Shown piece after piece: positions 26,541-36,959 of a DNA stretch of 64,000 nt (position 1 is the stretch's first letter; every line of letters begins with the position of its first letter). Source of the stretch: Chiridota heheva (Eukaryota > Echinodermata > Holothuroidea > Apodida > Chiridotidae). Below the pieces are notes generated by a model that was not told where the DNA came from, searched no databases, and saw only the letters and a list, made by a program, of their open reading frames with translations. The translations under genes were made by a program, and so were the position numbers. The stretch lies in the NCBI GenBank assembly GCA_020152595.1, contig JAIGNY010001844.1, positions 585,001-649,000 on the forward strand, given 5' to 3'.

Positions 26541-27470
26541 TTAGCGGGTTTGAAGAATGGAGCAGGTGGCGATGTTGATAAGAATGTTACTGAAGTATGA
26601 CATGGGATCCACACCCTCGCGGAGATGGAAGGAAAGGTGAGAGTTGCAGAGGGTTTCGAAAATGGGCCAGTTGGCTATCTTAAGGTTCCAGTTGGAGGTG
26701 TGGTCTGTGGGGCTTTGGTGGATGGAGTAAATATGGAGAGGGTAATGGTCACTACCACAGAGGTCAGCAGTGACCTTCCAGCTATAATCAAGAAGGATGC
26801 GGGAACAGATAGACAAGTCAATACAGGTGAGGGAGCCTGTTACAGGGTGAAGGTAGGTCGGGGAGTTAGTGTTGAGCAAGGAGAGGCTGTGCCGTCGAAG
26901 AGTATTATCGACGAGCTTACCTCTGGGTGTGGTGGTATTGGAGTCCCATAGAGAGTTGTGGACCTTGGAGTCACCAAGAAGGATGACAGGGGAGAGGAGC
27001 TGAGAGATAAGGCTATTAAGGCTGGTTGGCGTTGGGGGGGGGGGTAGATATTTCAAAAAGTGAAGGTTTTTTGGAGGGAATAAGAGATACAGATGGCCTG
27101 CAGGTCGGTGTTCACATGAATAGGGCTGTGTAGGGTATCGTGTTTAACGAGATTGGAGACGCCCCCACAGGCCCTGTTGACGTCCTCTTGATGCTTATGG
27201 TAGCAAGATGAATTACTGAGGTCAGTTTGGTCAGTGGTTTTTAAAAAGGTTTCTTGTTAGCAGAAGACGACCGGCTTGAAGTTGGTGGCCAGAAACTTGA
27301 TTTCTTTCGAGTTGGCCTTAAGGCTCCTGATGTTCCATTGTATAATCTTGTGAGTGTTATTGTAATTGTTTCTATTGTACGCCATAAGGAGGCGTGGGAT
27401 TATCTTGAGAAAGATCAGTTGTGTTTGGGTTGGCTTTTTTTTTTTCTCCTTTGGATCTGCTCCTGTTTCT
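26541..27470 (-). pseudogene. Jockey-like ORF2 endonuclease domain
   Basis: The APE-like endonuclease nicks the target DNA during insertion. Motifs in order are IIQWNIRSLKANSKEIKF (start), QETFLK directly after an in-frame TAA at 27259-27257, ILLGDSKVHNSLWDS in place of the usual GDFNAHN (the Asn is Lys here), and CGSDHYPLHIYS. The TAA, a frame change near 27050 and the altered Asn show that it is inactive. Confidence 0.8.
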
Positions 27471-27539
27471 TTCTTCACAATTGGACGAGATGCATGTTCG
27501 GTAGTTGAACAATCCATGTTCTCTTCAGTGTCGTACATG

Positions 27540-28110
27540 TGGCTTCGGATGGAGGGTTGTTTGTTGATTTGTTTGTTGGCCAGGTTGGCTTGAGTTTGAT
27601 ATTTGATGGCATTTGAGGTGTTGGCGTAGGGGATGGGGGGTTCTTAGAAAAGGAAGGTTGTGGAGAAAGGTAGTGGTGCAAGTGGTTTATGTAATGGGTG
27701 TGGTTGTGTTGTTGGGAAAGGTGATTGGCTTAGGACTCGGTAAGAAGAGCCAAGTGAGGTCGGTTTGGGCATGTAAGTCAGTTTTAGTTATGTTAGGGTG
27801 GCGGTATTGGTGTTTAAGGAGACTGTGCTCGAGTAGGAAGGTTTGGTTTGGAGGGAAGCGATGAATTCGTTTCCTGGCCTCCAGGTAAGTGGTGCTGGGA
27901 TTGAGGGTTTTCAGTTTTTCCAGAAGCCAGGTGGGGCAGTCTGTTGAGGAGGGACGGTTGGCTGGGCGAGTACTACAATTGGTGCATTGTGGAGTGTTGG
28001 TGCAGGAGGCACTGTCATGGTCCGGAGCTCCACAGTTGCCACAGTGCGCTTGGCTGCAGCAGGAGCTTTTCCCATGGCCATACCTCTTACACTTATGACA
28101 ACGGAGAGGC
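27540..28110 (-). pseudogene. Jockey-like ORF1 (gag, CCHC zinc knuckles)
   Basis: The frame opening at about 28108 has three cysteine/histidine knuckles, then DCPTWLLEKLKTLNPSTTYL and EARKRIHRFPPNQTF. This layout is typical of Jockey-clade ORF1, which binds the element RNA in a ribonucleoprotein. The N-terminal part is lost at the 5' truncation. The distal part has frame changes before a Lys-rich end near 27450. Confidence 0.8.
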
Positions 28111-28115
28111 TGATT

Positions 28116-28690
28116 ACTGCTGCTTCCATAACCTTGCTAATTGATGTTACTAAGAAAAGAAATTGGGCGGTACATGGATGGATTGAACTTTCGAGTCCCT
28201 CTTTATGTAATGGAATGACTGAGACGATTTTCCATTGGCTTGAGAAAACTCCATGTGAGAAGCTCAGATCAAATAGGCGGCTGAGTGGTTGTGCTAGTTC
28301 AGCGCTTTACATTTTCAGGACTCTGTTAGGATCTCATCAGGACCTGTAGCTTTGTCAAGTTCCAGATTCCCTAAAAGCCCACTAATATTCTTGGCTTTGA
28401 AGGTTACATGATTTTTAGTGAGCGGACTTGTATGCTTGTTGGTTCATCTGCATTTTCAAGTTGGCACTTCATTGCGAAAGTCTGGCCAAACTTTTCAGCC
28501 CTTTCCTTCGCCATGGTGAGACATGGTTCTGGTATTTCAGTACTAATATGTGGTTCCTGGCATTTCTTCCAGAGAAAGTGTTAACCGTGTTCCACCATTT
28601 CTTGCTGCTGATGCCTTCATCGGAAAGCTCAGTCCTCAGCTTGTTGTTATACCTTCTTATGGCTTGTTTTTTTTATGCACTTTATGCATT
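28116..28690 (-). pseudogene. CR1-like LINE ORF2, RT N-terminal part (split)
   Basis: Read on the minus strand: AIRRYNNKLRTELSDEGISS, KKWWNTVNTFSGRN, then LLGNLELDKATGPDEIL in shifted frames, CAELAQPLSRLFDLSFSHGV, FSSQWKIVSVIPLHK and SISKVMEAAV. These precede the segment that resumes at 25045. At 28690 the LINE gives way to the degenerate TTTCGG repeat. No endonuclease domain remains. Confidence 0.82.
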
Positions 28691-29600
28691 TCTATTAAGT
28701 AATTTTTCTTAAATTTTCGGAAAATTTCCTTCAGGGTTTGGAACATTTCTTTTATTTCTGGGCAAGTTTTCTCTGATTTTCGGTAAATTTTCTTCAATTT
28801 CTTCAATATTTGTGATATCCCTTTCCATGTTTGCAAAATTTCCCAATGTCATTCAATATTCTTCAATTTCCTTCATTTTGGGGCAGTTTTTCTTCACTTT
28901 TTGGGAAATTTCCTTTAAAGTGTGGGATATTCTTTCAATTTTGGGGAAATTTCTTTCGTTCTCCTGCCATTTTCAAAAGAAATTTTAAAAAATTTCAATA
29001 ATTTTTTTTTAAGGGGGCTCTACAATTTTCGAAAAAATTTTTTCTTCGATTTTTGATAATTTTTATCAATTATCGGGAAATTTTACAAAAATTTCCAATA
29101 ATTTAACCAAAATTTTGTTCAATATTTGGGATTTTTTTTCTTCGATTTTTTGAAAATTTCTTTTGTCTCCTGTCATTTTCTACAATTTTCGAAAAATTTC
29201 CTTTATTTTGGGATTCAATTTTTCTTTGATTTTTGGTTCATTTTTTATCAATTATCGGGAAATGTTGCCAAATTTGACAAAAATTTCCAATAATTTTACC
29301 AAACTTTCTTTCAATTTTGGGGAAATTTCTTTTAATGTTTGGGACATTTCCTTCAGTTTGGGGCAAGTTTTCTTCAACTGCTCAATATTTGGATTTTTTT
29401 TTTCAATTTTTGGGAAATTTCTTTCATTCTCGTGCCATTTTCTACAATTTTCGGAAAAATTTTTTCATTTTGGGAGCAATTTTTCTTCGACTGTAAATTT
29501 TCATCAATTATCAGGAAATGTTGCCAAATTTTACCATGATTTTCAATGACTACCAAAATTTCTTTAAATTTTTTGTTAAAATTTCCCAATCCTTTCTCTC
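28691..29600. repeat. long degenerate AAATTTCCTTCA repeat with higher-order units
   Basis: The 20-24 bp unit recurs throughout. A larger block beginning CTACAATTTTCG(A/G)AAAAATT and containing TTATCAATTATCGGGAAAT repeats at about 29020, 29172 and 29440. Phe-rich frames here are artefacts. Confidence 0.75.
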
Positions 29601-29704
29601 TGCTCCCCACTCATAAGACCATGCACCTTTGTCCCATTAATCATGTCAAAACTGCTCATAAAACACTATCACATGCTTCACATTATCCCTGGTTTGGTTT
29701 GACT

Positions 29705-29870
29705 TGGCCCCCCTGACATTTTATCCTGGCTCCGCCCCTGTAAAGTTAAATTGCTGTGCTACCTGCTTTCAAAGTACGACAGTTGAAAAGCGCTCCTCAG
29801 ATCCTGTGCGCCCCCCTCCCCCTTCACGATTCAAACATCTTCCGTGCCTCTCACGCTCAGAGGTTCAAAA
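29705..29870. repeat. element end motif plus dispersed repeat copy
   Basis: GGCCCCCCTGACATTTTATC and CTGGCTCCGCCCCTG form an inverted version of the 7586 terminus. The next 110 bp match 4485-4620. Confidence 0.5.
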
Positions 29871-29954
29871 TCTTGATTTTCTTCTTCTTCCAGGGGCTCA
29901 TTGAGTTTACCTATCCTATGGAAAGGACTATTATGGTGTCACAGTATTTCAAAA

Positions 29955-30680
29955 ATCTTAATCTGGTTAAGAAGAAACTTAACTTCAAAGGTATGTGGAC
30001 AGGTAGAGATTTTAAACTCACCAGAAAGAGGAATATGATATGGTTATGAAAAGAATAGTCTTTAAATTGCAACAAAAGCACATGTAGTTCAGAGTTCTAA
30101 TTAAAGGAAAGGTATCGCCCCATATATAAATTCAAAAGTAAACGCTGCCGTGCTAGTAACGTCACTTCCGGCTTGAATTTTTCTTATCTGTGATGTTATC
30201 GAACGCACATGTCCCCTATGTTCAGTCCGGCGAATGTGTGATTGATAACATTGCAGAGTTCTCAGTATTGTTATGTCACAAAATTTCAAAAAGGGAACCT
30301 TGTTTAGTAAAATTGTGATGTTAATATTTCACGTCACATCTGCTTGTGGATCGTTTCTAACTAAGTACGTACTGTACGCATTGTGTTTACAGTGTGCTAG
30401 TCACTTCCGCGCTGGTTATTGATTGGTTGTCAGTATTTTGTGTATGACCAATCAAAACGTTGACTTTTATTGTGTATTACTATCCATGTTAACAAGATAA
30501 CTGGCCTTTAAATGAAATTGATTTAGGCTAGTATATAAAAAAAAAAAGCCTTAGAGTTCTAAATATTGCAAAATGGTCAATTTGTAACCAATTTTAATCA
30601 ATGATTTCACTATGTTCATGCTTTATAGCATATTTTCTTCCTATGCAGCTCAAGTTGTACCTGTCCATAAATCTTTAAAT
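29955..30680 (+). repeat. GCTGTAAAATGG-family copy interrupted by a 452 bp insertion
   Basis: TATGTGGACAGGTAGAGATTT at about 29991 and TTGCAAAATGGTCAATTTGT at about 30567 match the order of the family at 14.7-15.2 kb. The two parts are separated by an insertion flanked by AGAGTTCTAA at 30091-30100 and 30553-30562. Confidence 0.65.
30101..30552. mobile_element. 452 bp insertion with 10 bp direct repeats
   Basis: It starts TTAAAGGAAAGGTATCGCCC, as does the MITE at 51221, and shares GCCGTGCTAGTAACGTCACT with it. It ends in an A run and GCCTT. Flanking AGAGTTCTAA duplicates suggest a target-site duplication. No matching inverted end is seen on the right, so the class is unclear. Confidence 0.55.
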
Positions 30681-31360
30681 TTCATCAGATACTTGCAGAA
30701 AGAAAAAAAAATATCACACAGGACATCATAGCCTTATTCTTTTGTAGTAAAAACTACATAATTCCATAAGCATTCTTTATATGTACGTATACATATATTA
30801 AGTCCACTTAATTAATTTTCTTACACTAAAATTTCTTACGTAATAAATATTCTTAAAGTGTGCCACTAAATTAAAAGTTTAAATAATCCTCCTATACCAA
30901 ATCATTTCTTTTATTTCTAATCGTTTTTCTTTTGTATTGATTGTAATATAACAAAAGAAAATCTTCATCAAAAACTAGTGCTGTTACTTATATCAACCTG
31001 TAGCATTTACAGACAGGTATAATTACATATGATTGAAATGATACAAATTACATGAAACATGGAAGTGAAACCTATAGAATTTATGATTTGATGATAGTTT
31101 ATAAAAATTGTACACGAACATGCAAAGACGAGTTATCAGATTTCATATCCTCTGGCACGTTTTGACATTCAACGTATCTGATCCAGGGTTGTTATGCGTC
31201 AGCATATAGAGGAACTACACTATCTACCTTCTTTATCAATTACAGAAACATCGACATTTCAATCAATTGAATTGTTTCTAGAGTGGTTGGTTAGGCCAGG
31301 AGACAACTAAAATTTCAATAGGAGTTTTATTTCATTCAGTATCAATTCATTCATCCACGA
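30681..31360. other. no feature seen
   Basis: This is AT-rich unassigned sequence without recognisable exons. Confidence 0.35.
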
Positions 31361-32915
31361 CTTAAAAGATTAGTAATTCAGAGGTGAAGCATAAGAAAGA
31401 GGAACTTAAAAGAAACAAAATGAAACTACTTCAATATCTTATTCTGTTAACGAGATATTCTATTTTAAAGTTCTGTCTCACTTGTGTAGAAATGACTGGT
31501 GTAGTAATTCTACTATAGAAGTTGGCGTCCTCGTGCTTACTTTCGTATCGTGAAGAAAAGAAAAAATGTTTTTTTTTATTTAGATGATGGAAATTTTTCT
31601 TAGTAGTTCTTTGATTTATATTCTCTCATTTCTAATTAGTATTTTTTCTTCTACTCTTTGGACATTTGCATAATTACCCCTAGTGTCCCTACCCTACCTT
31701 ATTATCATAACCCCTCCCCACCTTCCCCACCCCATTCAACATTGACATTCATCTTTGTTTTGTTTTGCTTTTTAAAACAAACAAAAACCCTATGGATAGG
31801 GGCAAGGGGTGAGGATATAATAAAGACTTATAATACAAAATATTGAGCTCTTTGTGACGTTGAACTGTTTCATCCAAGATACTAGTATACTTTTCAAAAT
31901 CCTTGACCGCACTCACTATGAATTAAGTATACTCTTTAAGACCTACATCTTCAAAAGAATACTACACAGTACTTTAAATTATGAATATATTTTAAATTTT
32001 AATCCTTTTAAAACTATAACATACCAGCAACTACTGAAATATGTTCCGAAAATAATGCAAAGCTACAGATTTTTTTTTTAGAGAATGATGAAAACAGAAA
32101 TAAAGATAAAATGCCTATGCAAATAATGAGATAAATTACAGACGTTATCAAAATATCACAAGCTGGGCCCTGATATTTCAAGGTAGCACACTATAATATA
32201 CTGCCATCTCATAATCAAAACCATCAACAATAACTTTAAAAAGCATTAAATTATAAATAATTACTCTTTTTAATCCATCTTAAATTCATACCGTATCACT
32301 TTTATATTTATTTTTCTTTCTAAATATCTTTGTACGTTTTGCTACAGGGCGACAAATTTCCATATTTTGTTGTGGACGAAATAAATTGATCTTATCTTAT
32401 CTATATCAGCAATTTTTGGGGAAGATGATTATGCAAAGACAAAGATGTTTCTATCAGATAATGATGAACATAAAAGTAAAGATCAAATTGACGAATTGAT
32501 ATGCAAATGATGAGGAATAAATTGTAGATGTTATCAAAAATTCGAAGCCGTCATCCTCAACAATTGTTAATGTATTTTCAGGAAAATTGATTAAACTTCT
32601 TTACTATTTGAATAATTTTTTCTGAAATTTTCTTTAGATGGTAAATTATAATTGACGTTTCTAGATTCTGTTTACTAACTCTCCCGACATACCCAATGGT
32701 TTTAAAGCCCCCAAATCGCAGTAACAAATATGATAGAATACATAAAAGACTTTGAGGAATCTGAGGCTGTGATGTAACAACTAGTCTGATTTCAGTCATT
32801 TCTACACAAATGATTCAGAACTTAATTATCTCCTTAATGGTATGCTACTTTTAAATGCTTTCTTCACCTTCTTCACCATATTAGGTGAATTTGCTTGACC
32901 ACTGAACTAATCTCG
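31361..32915. mobile_element. long-TIR MITE family copy carrying a LINE 3' end
   Basis: The left part (31365-31545: TTAAAAGATTAG, CTGTTAACGAGATATTC, GTAGAAATGACTGGTGTAGT) and the right part (32795-32915: GTCATTTCTACACAAATGAT, TATCTCCTTAATGG, TTGACCACTGAACTAATC) are inverted to each other. They correspond to the ends of the 62446-62998 element. Interior words at 32600-32760 also match. LINE-like sequence lies inside. Confidence 0.6.
32150..32405 (+). mobile_element. LINE 3' end with (TTATC)n tail
   Basis: GGACGAAATAAATTGATC followed by TTATCTTATCTATATC resembles the 3' terminus of CR1/L2-type LINEs. No coding part is recognised with confidence. Confidence 0.4.
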
Positions 32916-32937
32916 TTCAAGTTTGAAAACAATCATA

Positions 32938-33200
32938 CCGTATTAGACGTATTAAGCGCCCCTGCCATAATATGTACCCGCCCAACATTTCATGACTGTT
33001 AACATAATTCATTTCATTAATTTGATTTGCTTTTTGCATCTCACGTTCAAGATGTTCTTCTCATGGTTATTGTGGGGCTAGTATATGTTTACCATATCAC
33101 ATAATACAATTCGAATAGCACACCATACGCAACCTGGAGCATGGGCGCGGATTGAGAATAAACTTCGAGCCTTTATATTTTCGTAATACGTCGAATACGG
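32938..33200. mobile_element. MITE, 263 bp, ACCGTATT.GACGTATTA inverted ends
   Basis: TACCGTATTAGACGTATTA at the left and the complement of TACCGTATTCGACGTATTA at the right differ at one position. Both are next to a TA dinucleotide, as expected for a TA target duplication. The left end also shares CCGTATT..ATTAA.CGCCCC with the MITE at 38350. Confidence 0.6.
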
Positions 33201-33342
33201 TATTTAGTTTGGCTGAACAAAAATATAAGATTTTTCGACATTTGTAGAAATTTTCCTTTTCTTTGAGTTCAGTCTTTGAAATGATGAGAATGTCTTCTCC
33301 TCTTCTCCTCCTACTGTAGATGGGGGTTTTTTTTTTTTTTAC

Positions 33343-35170
33343 ATGATTTTCCCTCACAGGAATTTGGCAGCATTCCCTTATGTATTGGTGCTAAAGCAGA
33401 AAACCAAGGAGGCTGTTGGTCCCCTTCAGGGTAATGATGGTGTTACTATCAATAGTGGTAAGGATATGGCTGAGGTTTTGAATGACTACTTTGTGTCTGT
33501 TTTTACTAAGGAGTCCCCTGCTGATGATGTTGTGGATTATCTTAGTGTGCAGTCTCTAGTATCCATTAAGAATGTTGATTTTTCAGTTGATGTTGTGTCT
33601 AAAAGTTGAAGGGTTTGAATTCAAATAAAGCACCTGGTCCAGATGGTGTACATCCTGCTGTCTTACGTGAGTGTTCTGATGTTCTTTCTGTTCCCCTGAG
33701 TATTATCTTTTCAAAGTGCTTTGATGTTGGTGTTGTTCCTAGTGATTGGAGAATTGCTAATGTCACTCCTTTTTTTTTTTTTTAAAGGGTGACCACAGTT
33801 TGCCTTGTAACTAACTATGGGCCAGTGAGTCTTACTAGTGTTGTGTGCAAAGTCATGGAGTCCATTGTTAAGGATGTTGTACTACATCATTTACTGGTCA
33901 ATGGTTTGTTGAATTTGTTCCAGCATGGGCTCTTACCTAAGAGGTCTTGTGTTTCTAATCTATCGCAGTTCCTTGATGATGTTACTAAATTACTTCATTC
34001 TGGTCATAATGTGGATGTTATCTGTTTAGAATTTCAAAAAGCATTAGATAAGGTTCCATTAGGCAGGCTTTAGATGAAAACAAGGGCGCTTGGTGTGGAG
34101 GGAGAGTGTGCCAGTTGGATATATTCTTGGTTAGTTGACAGGTCACAAAGAGTTGTTGTTAATGGTGAAGTATCTCCATGGAAGAAGGTTACAAGTGGTG
34201 TGCCTCAGGATTCTGTATTGGGTCCGCTTCTTTTCTTAATCTTCATTAATGATATTGATGTTTCCCTTGGCTCCAATATTTGTAAATTTTCTGATGACAC
34301 TAAGCTGTACAGAATTGTTGACGATGCTAAGGATTCTTCACTTTTGCAAACTGATCTGGATAAGTTAGTTTCTTGGTCCCAAACATGGCAGATGTCATTC
34401 AATGTTGATAAATGCAAAGTGATTCATTTTGGTCAGAGCAATTTCTGCATGAATGGTACAAATCTTGGTTGTGTTGATCTAGAAAGGGATCTAGGTGTTG
34501 TCATTACTAGCAATCTGAAGCCTTCTAAACAGTGTGCTTTAGCAGCTGCAAGAGCAAATAGGATGCTTGGTTTGATTAGAAGAAATTATTGTTTTCTTGG
34601 TAGAGAGGTTGTTCTTGATTTGTATAAGCAGTTAGTCAGGCCTAACCTTGAGTATGCTATTCAGGCTTGGAGTCCTTTTTACGAGAAGGATAAGTTCATT
34701 TTGGAGTAGGTTCCGGGAAGAGTCACTAAACTTATTCCTGAAGTAAGGATTCTCTCTTATGAATCTAGGTTGCGAATTCTTGGTTTGACCACGCTTGAGT
34801 TGAGAAGAGTACATAACGATACGATTCAGGTCTTAAGTTCCTATCTGGTAGTGATGCTTTGACTTCCTGTTATTTCTTGCATGTTTCAGCTAATCCTCAT
34901 GTGACAGGTGGTAACAGTTTGAAGTTGACCAACGAGTTCTCACGGATAGATATTCGGCGTTTTAGCTTTTCGCAAAGAGTTGTTAGTGAGTTGAATGGTT
35001 TGCCTGAGTGGGTAGTTAGCTCCAATTCTGTTCACAATTTCAAAGTCAACATTGATCAAATCTTTACTAACTCTGGGCGTCTTTGATTTTTTTTGTGGTG
35101 GTGGTGTTAGTTTGGGCTTTTTATGGAGTGACTAACCCTTCTTAGCCAGTAATCTTGTTATGTTATGTAA
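33343..35170 (+). pseudogene. CR1/L2-like LINE reverse transcriptase
   Basis: Motifs in order are VLNDYFVSVFTKE (33477), KAPGPDGVHPAVLRE (33630), VGVVPSDWRIANVTP (33727), SLTSVVCKVMESIVKDVV (33828), [31 protein letters not shown] (34194), NICKFSDDTKLYRIV, WSQTWQMSFNVDKCKVIHFG, DLERDLGVVITSNLKPS and LYKQLVRPNLEYAIQAWSP. The palm box reads FSDD, not FADD. Frames are interrupted by a poly(T)-associated break at about 33770, by TAG at 34071 and 34707, and by frameshifts after 34800. The 3' end at about 35155 has TTATG repeats. It is 5' truncated with no endonuclease seen. Confidence 0.9.
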
Positions 35171-35499
35171 TGTTATGTTAGGTTTAACATCTGTATTTAG
35201 GAATTGCAAATAGGTCACTATTGCACAAACCAAGAAAAATGGACGACCCTTTGATCTCCAAAGTAGATTGGAGCCTATGAACTAATAATTGTAAGACGAA
35301 GGTTGTAAGACGAAGGTTATATCACTGAACCACACTGCTCCAGATGAGTAAGATCCAACATCTTTTGTCTGAATAACCTGGGCTCCTCTCCTTCAAGCAA
35401 CTGTGATAAATGATTGTACAATGGATTAACATAAAAAAAATAGGCAGGCATACATATTCATACATCACAATTTTGCATAAATAATTGCATATCTACATC
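35171..35499. other. no gene recognised
   Basis: This holds an AT-rich junction between the LINE and the DIRS-like element. TTGTAAGACGAAGG is duplicated in tandem at about 35290. Confidence 0.35.
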
Positions 35500-35754
35500 T
35501 CAAAAGCAGCTTAGCTGTAAATGGTCAACGTCGAATGAATATGGGTTAGTCGCCCAAAAAAACATGTTAACAGAAAGGTGTTCGCGAACATGATCAAACT
35601 GTAAACAATGCCCAATACGCCATGGCGAAAACATACAAGGTTTGGCAGAGGACCAGGGCAGCTTTGTTAAACACGAGGGAAACAAACCGACAGTAAAACT
35701 AAATGAAATAGAAATTGCCTAAACAATGGCAAAATTCATTAGTAAACGATCAAG

Positions 35755-36400
35755 AAATTAACAAATTGACGGATGAATCGTAACTGAAACAAGAGAACGC
35801 CTTGATAGTCTGGCATGTACTTCGGATATGCGGAAACAAACGTGGCTGGTGTTTTCCATACGGCAGCTCAAAGTATTTCGTTGAACCACACCAAAAAACG
35901 CAATTGATGTAGCTATGCCTCGTACCCAATGTGCCTTAACCGATTGTTCCGTGAACAACGTGGATTTAATGTACATGATTGCCTGAACAATACATCGTGA
36001 AATCATATCACGTGGAACGGCGTGATGCGGATTTTGTAAGGACACTAATAAAGCTTTTACGTCGTTCTGTAAAGATTGTGTACGTTTAATGTAGTACCTG
36101 AGACATTAAACAGGGCACCAAGCCCTTTCTTCTGATGTGTCAGAAAACATAGAGAGCAACGGAAGAAATATCGGTTCCGGTGGGAACTCTAAAGTCTGAT
36201 TTTTGGCCAAGAAAGCTGAGTCGTGCACAAGCTGCACCCTTCAGATTCGAAGTAAATATGGACTTCTTTAAGAGAGCATCTGGCAGAGGCCGTGGAGAGT
36301 AGAAAAACCGTTTTAATCGTCAGTTCTTTAAGCGAACATGCAGACAGTTGTTCGAATGGAGCCCATGCAAGTGTCTCGAGAACTATTTGCATATCCCATG
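35755..36400 (-). pseudogene. DIRS-like tyrosine recombinase domain
   Basis: PPWDMQIVLETLAWAPFEQL is followed by LTIKTVFLLSTASARCSLKE. Further on come PRDMISRCIVQAIMYIKST, VKAHWVRGIATSIAFFG and, in another frame, AAVWKTPATFVSAY. The AH..RGIATS box carries the catalytic HxxR, and the FVSAY end carries the likely nucleophile Tyr. This enzyme integrates circular DIRS cDNA. Frameshifts between blocks make it inactive. Confidence 0.8.
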
Positions 36401-36567
36401 GAGGAGCAAGGTTTCAAACTGACGATCTTTGTAAGAACATTCCTTTAACTAATCATTTCAGAGGGAATGCGTCAGTGACGGTCCACCCATCTGGAAAGCC
36501 CCCAGTGGATAGCTGCTATGGCTTTTAGTAAACCCTTGACTGTATTGATGGATATGTTCAGATTAAA

Positions 36568-36939
36568 CTAACACAACAAGAAATCCGCTATGTCACCAAG
36601 AGATGTCAAATGTGGAGAAACCGATCTATTCTGGCACCAGTTTTGGAAGATTCCAAGTCTGGCAGAATGCATCCTCAAAGTGCAGGGTCTCCGACTTTGG
36701 ACTGCCACTGGAGCTACCAGAAGCAACATGTGACACTGATCATACGTCACCTTGTCTAGTACTCTCGGTACTAGCGCCAACGGCAGAAAAGCATATCCCA
36801 TCATGATCGTGAATGCGTCAACTCTCCAGACTCTCGGATAGGGGGTCAGAGCACAAAATGTTGGTAGCTTGTGGTTGTCCACAGACATGAAAAGGTCTAT
36901 GTCAGAGAGACCGAAAGCCAACCAGATCACGTTGGCCAC
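36568..36939 (-). pseudogene. DIRS-like RNase H C-terminus and start of recombinase
   Basis: DIDLFMSVDNHKLPTFCAL, WRVDAFTIMM, YAFLPLALVPRVLDKV and HMLLLVAP match the conserved C-terminal RNase H block of DIRS/Ngaro pol proteins (DLFASxxNxKxPxF, DAL/F, YAFPPxxLIPxVL, LLVAP). Then FQNWCQNRSVSPHLTSLGDI and ADFLL resemble the N-terminal core-binding part of the recombinase. Confidence 0.8.
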
Positions 36940-36959
36940 CTCCAGAAGGAGAGCCCATT

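Larger units (their letters stand above)
25046..28115 (-). mobile_element. Jockey-like LINE inserted in the CR1-like LINE
   Basis: A 3070 bp, 5'-truncated non-LTR retrotransposon reads on the minus strand from 28115. ORF1 supplies CCHC knuckles (RCHKCKRYGHGKSSC, HCGNCGAPDHDSASC, QCTNCS). ORF2 follows with an APE-type endonuclease and a reverse transcriptase containing the YVDD box. The gag N-terminus is missing, and the RT C-terminus is replaced after about 25140 by sequence ending CCGAVKSS, so the copy is also internally damaged. Joining the flanks restores the host LINE reading frame (EAAV then NKQNQLQ), which defines both breakpoints to within a few bases. Both ORFs are broken by stops and frameshifts. 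Confidence 0.88.

Noticed and set aside
25262..27508. Plus-strand frames of 80-110 codons
   Set aside because: They are antisense to the Jockey-like ORFs, whose minus-strand motifs are clear.
27889..28349. Plus-strand frames with Cys/Trp-rich peptides
   Set aside because: They are shadows of the gag zinc-knuckle region and the CR1-like RT on the minus strand.
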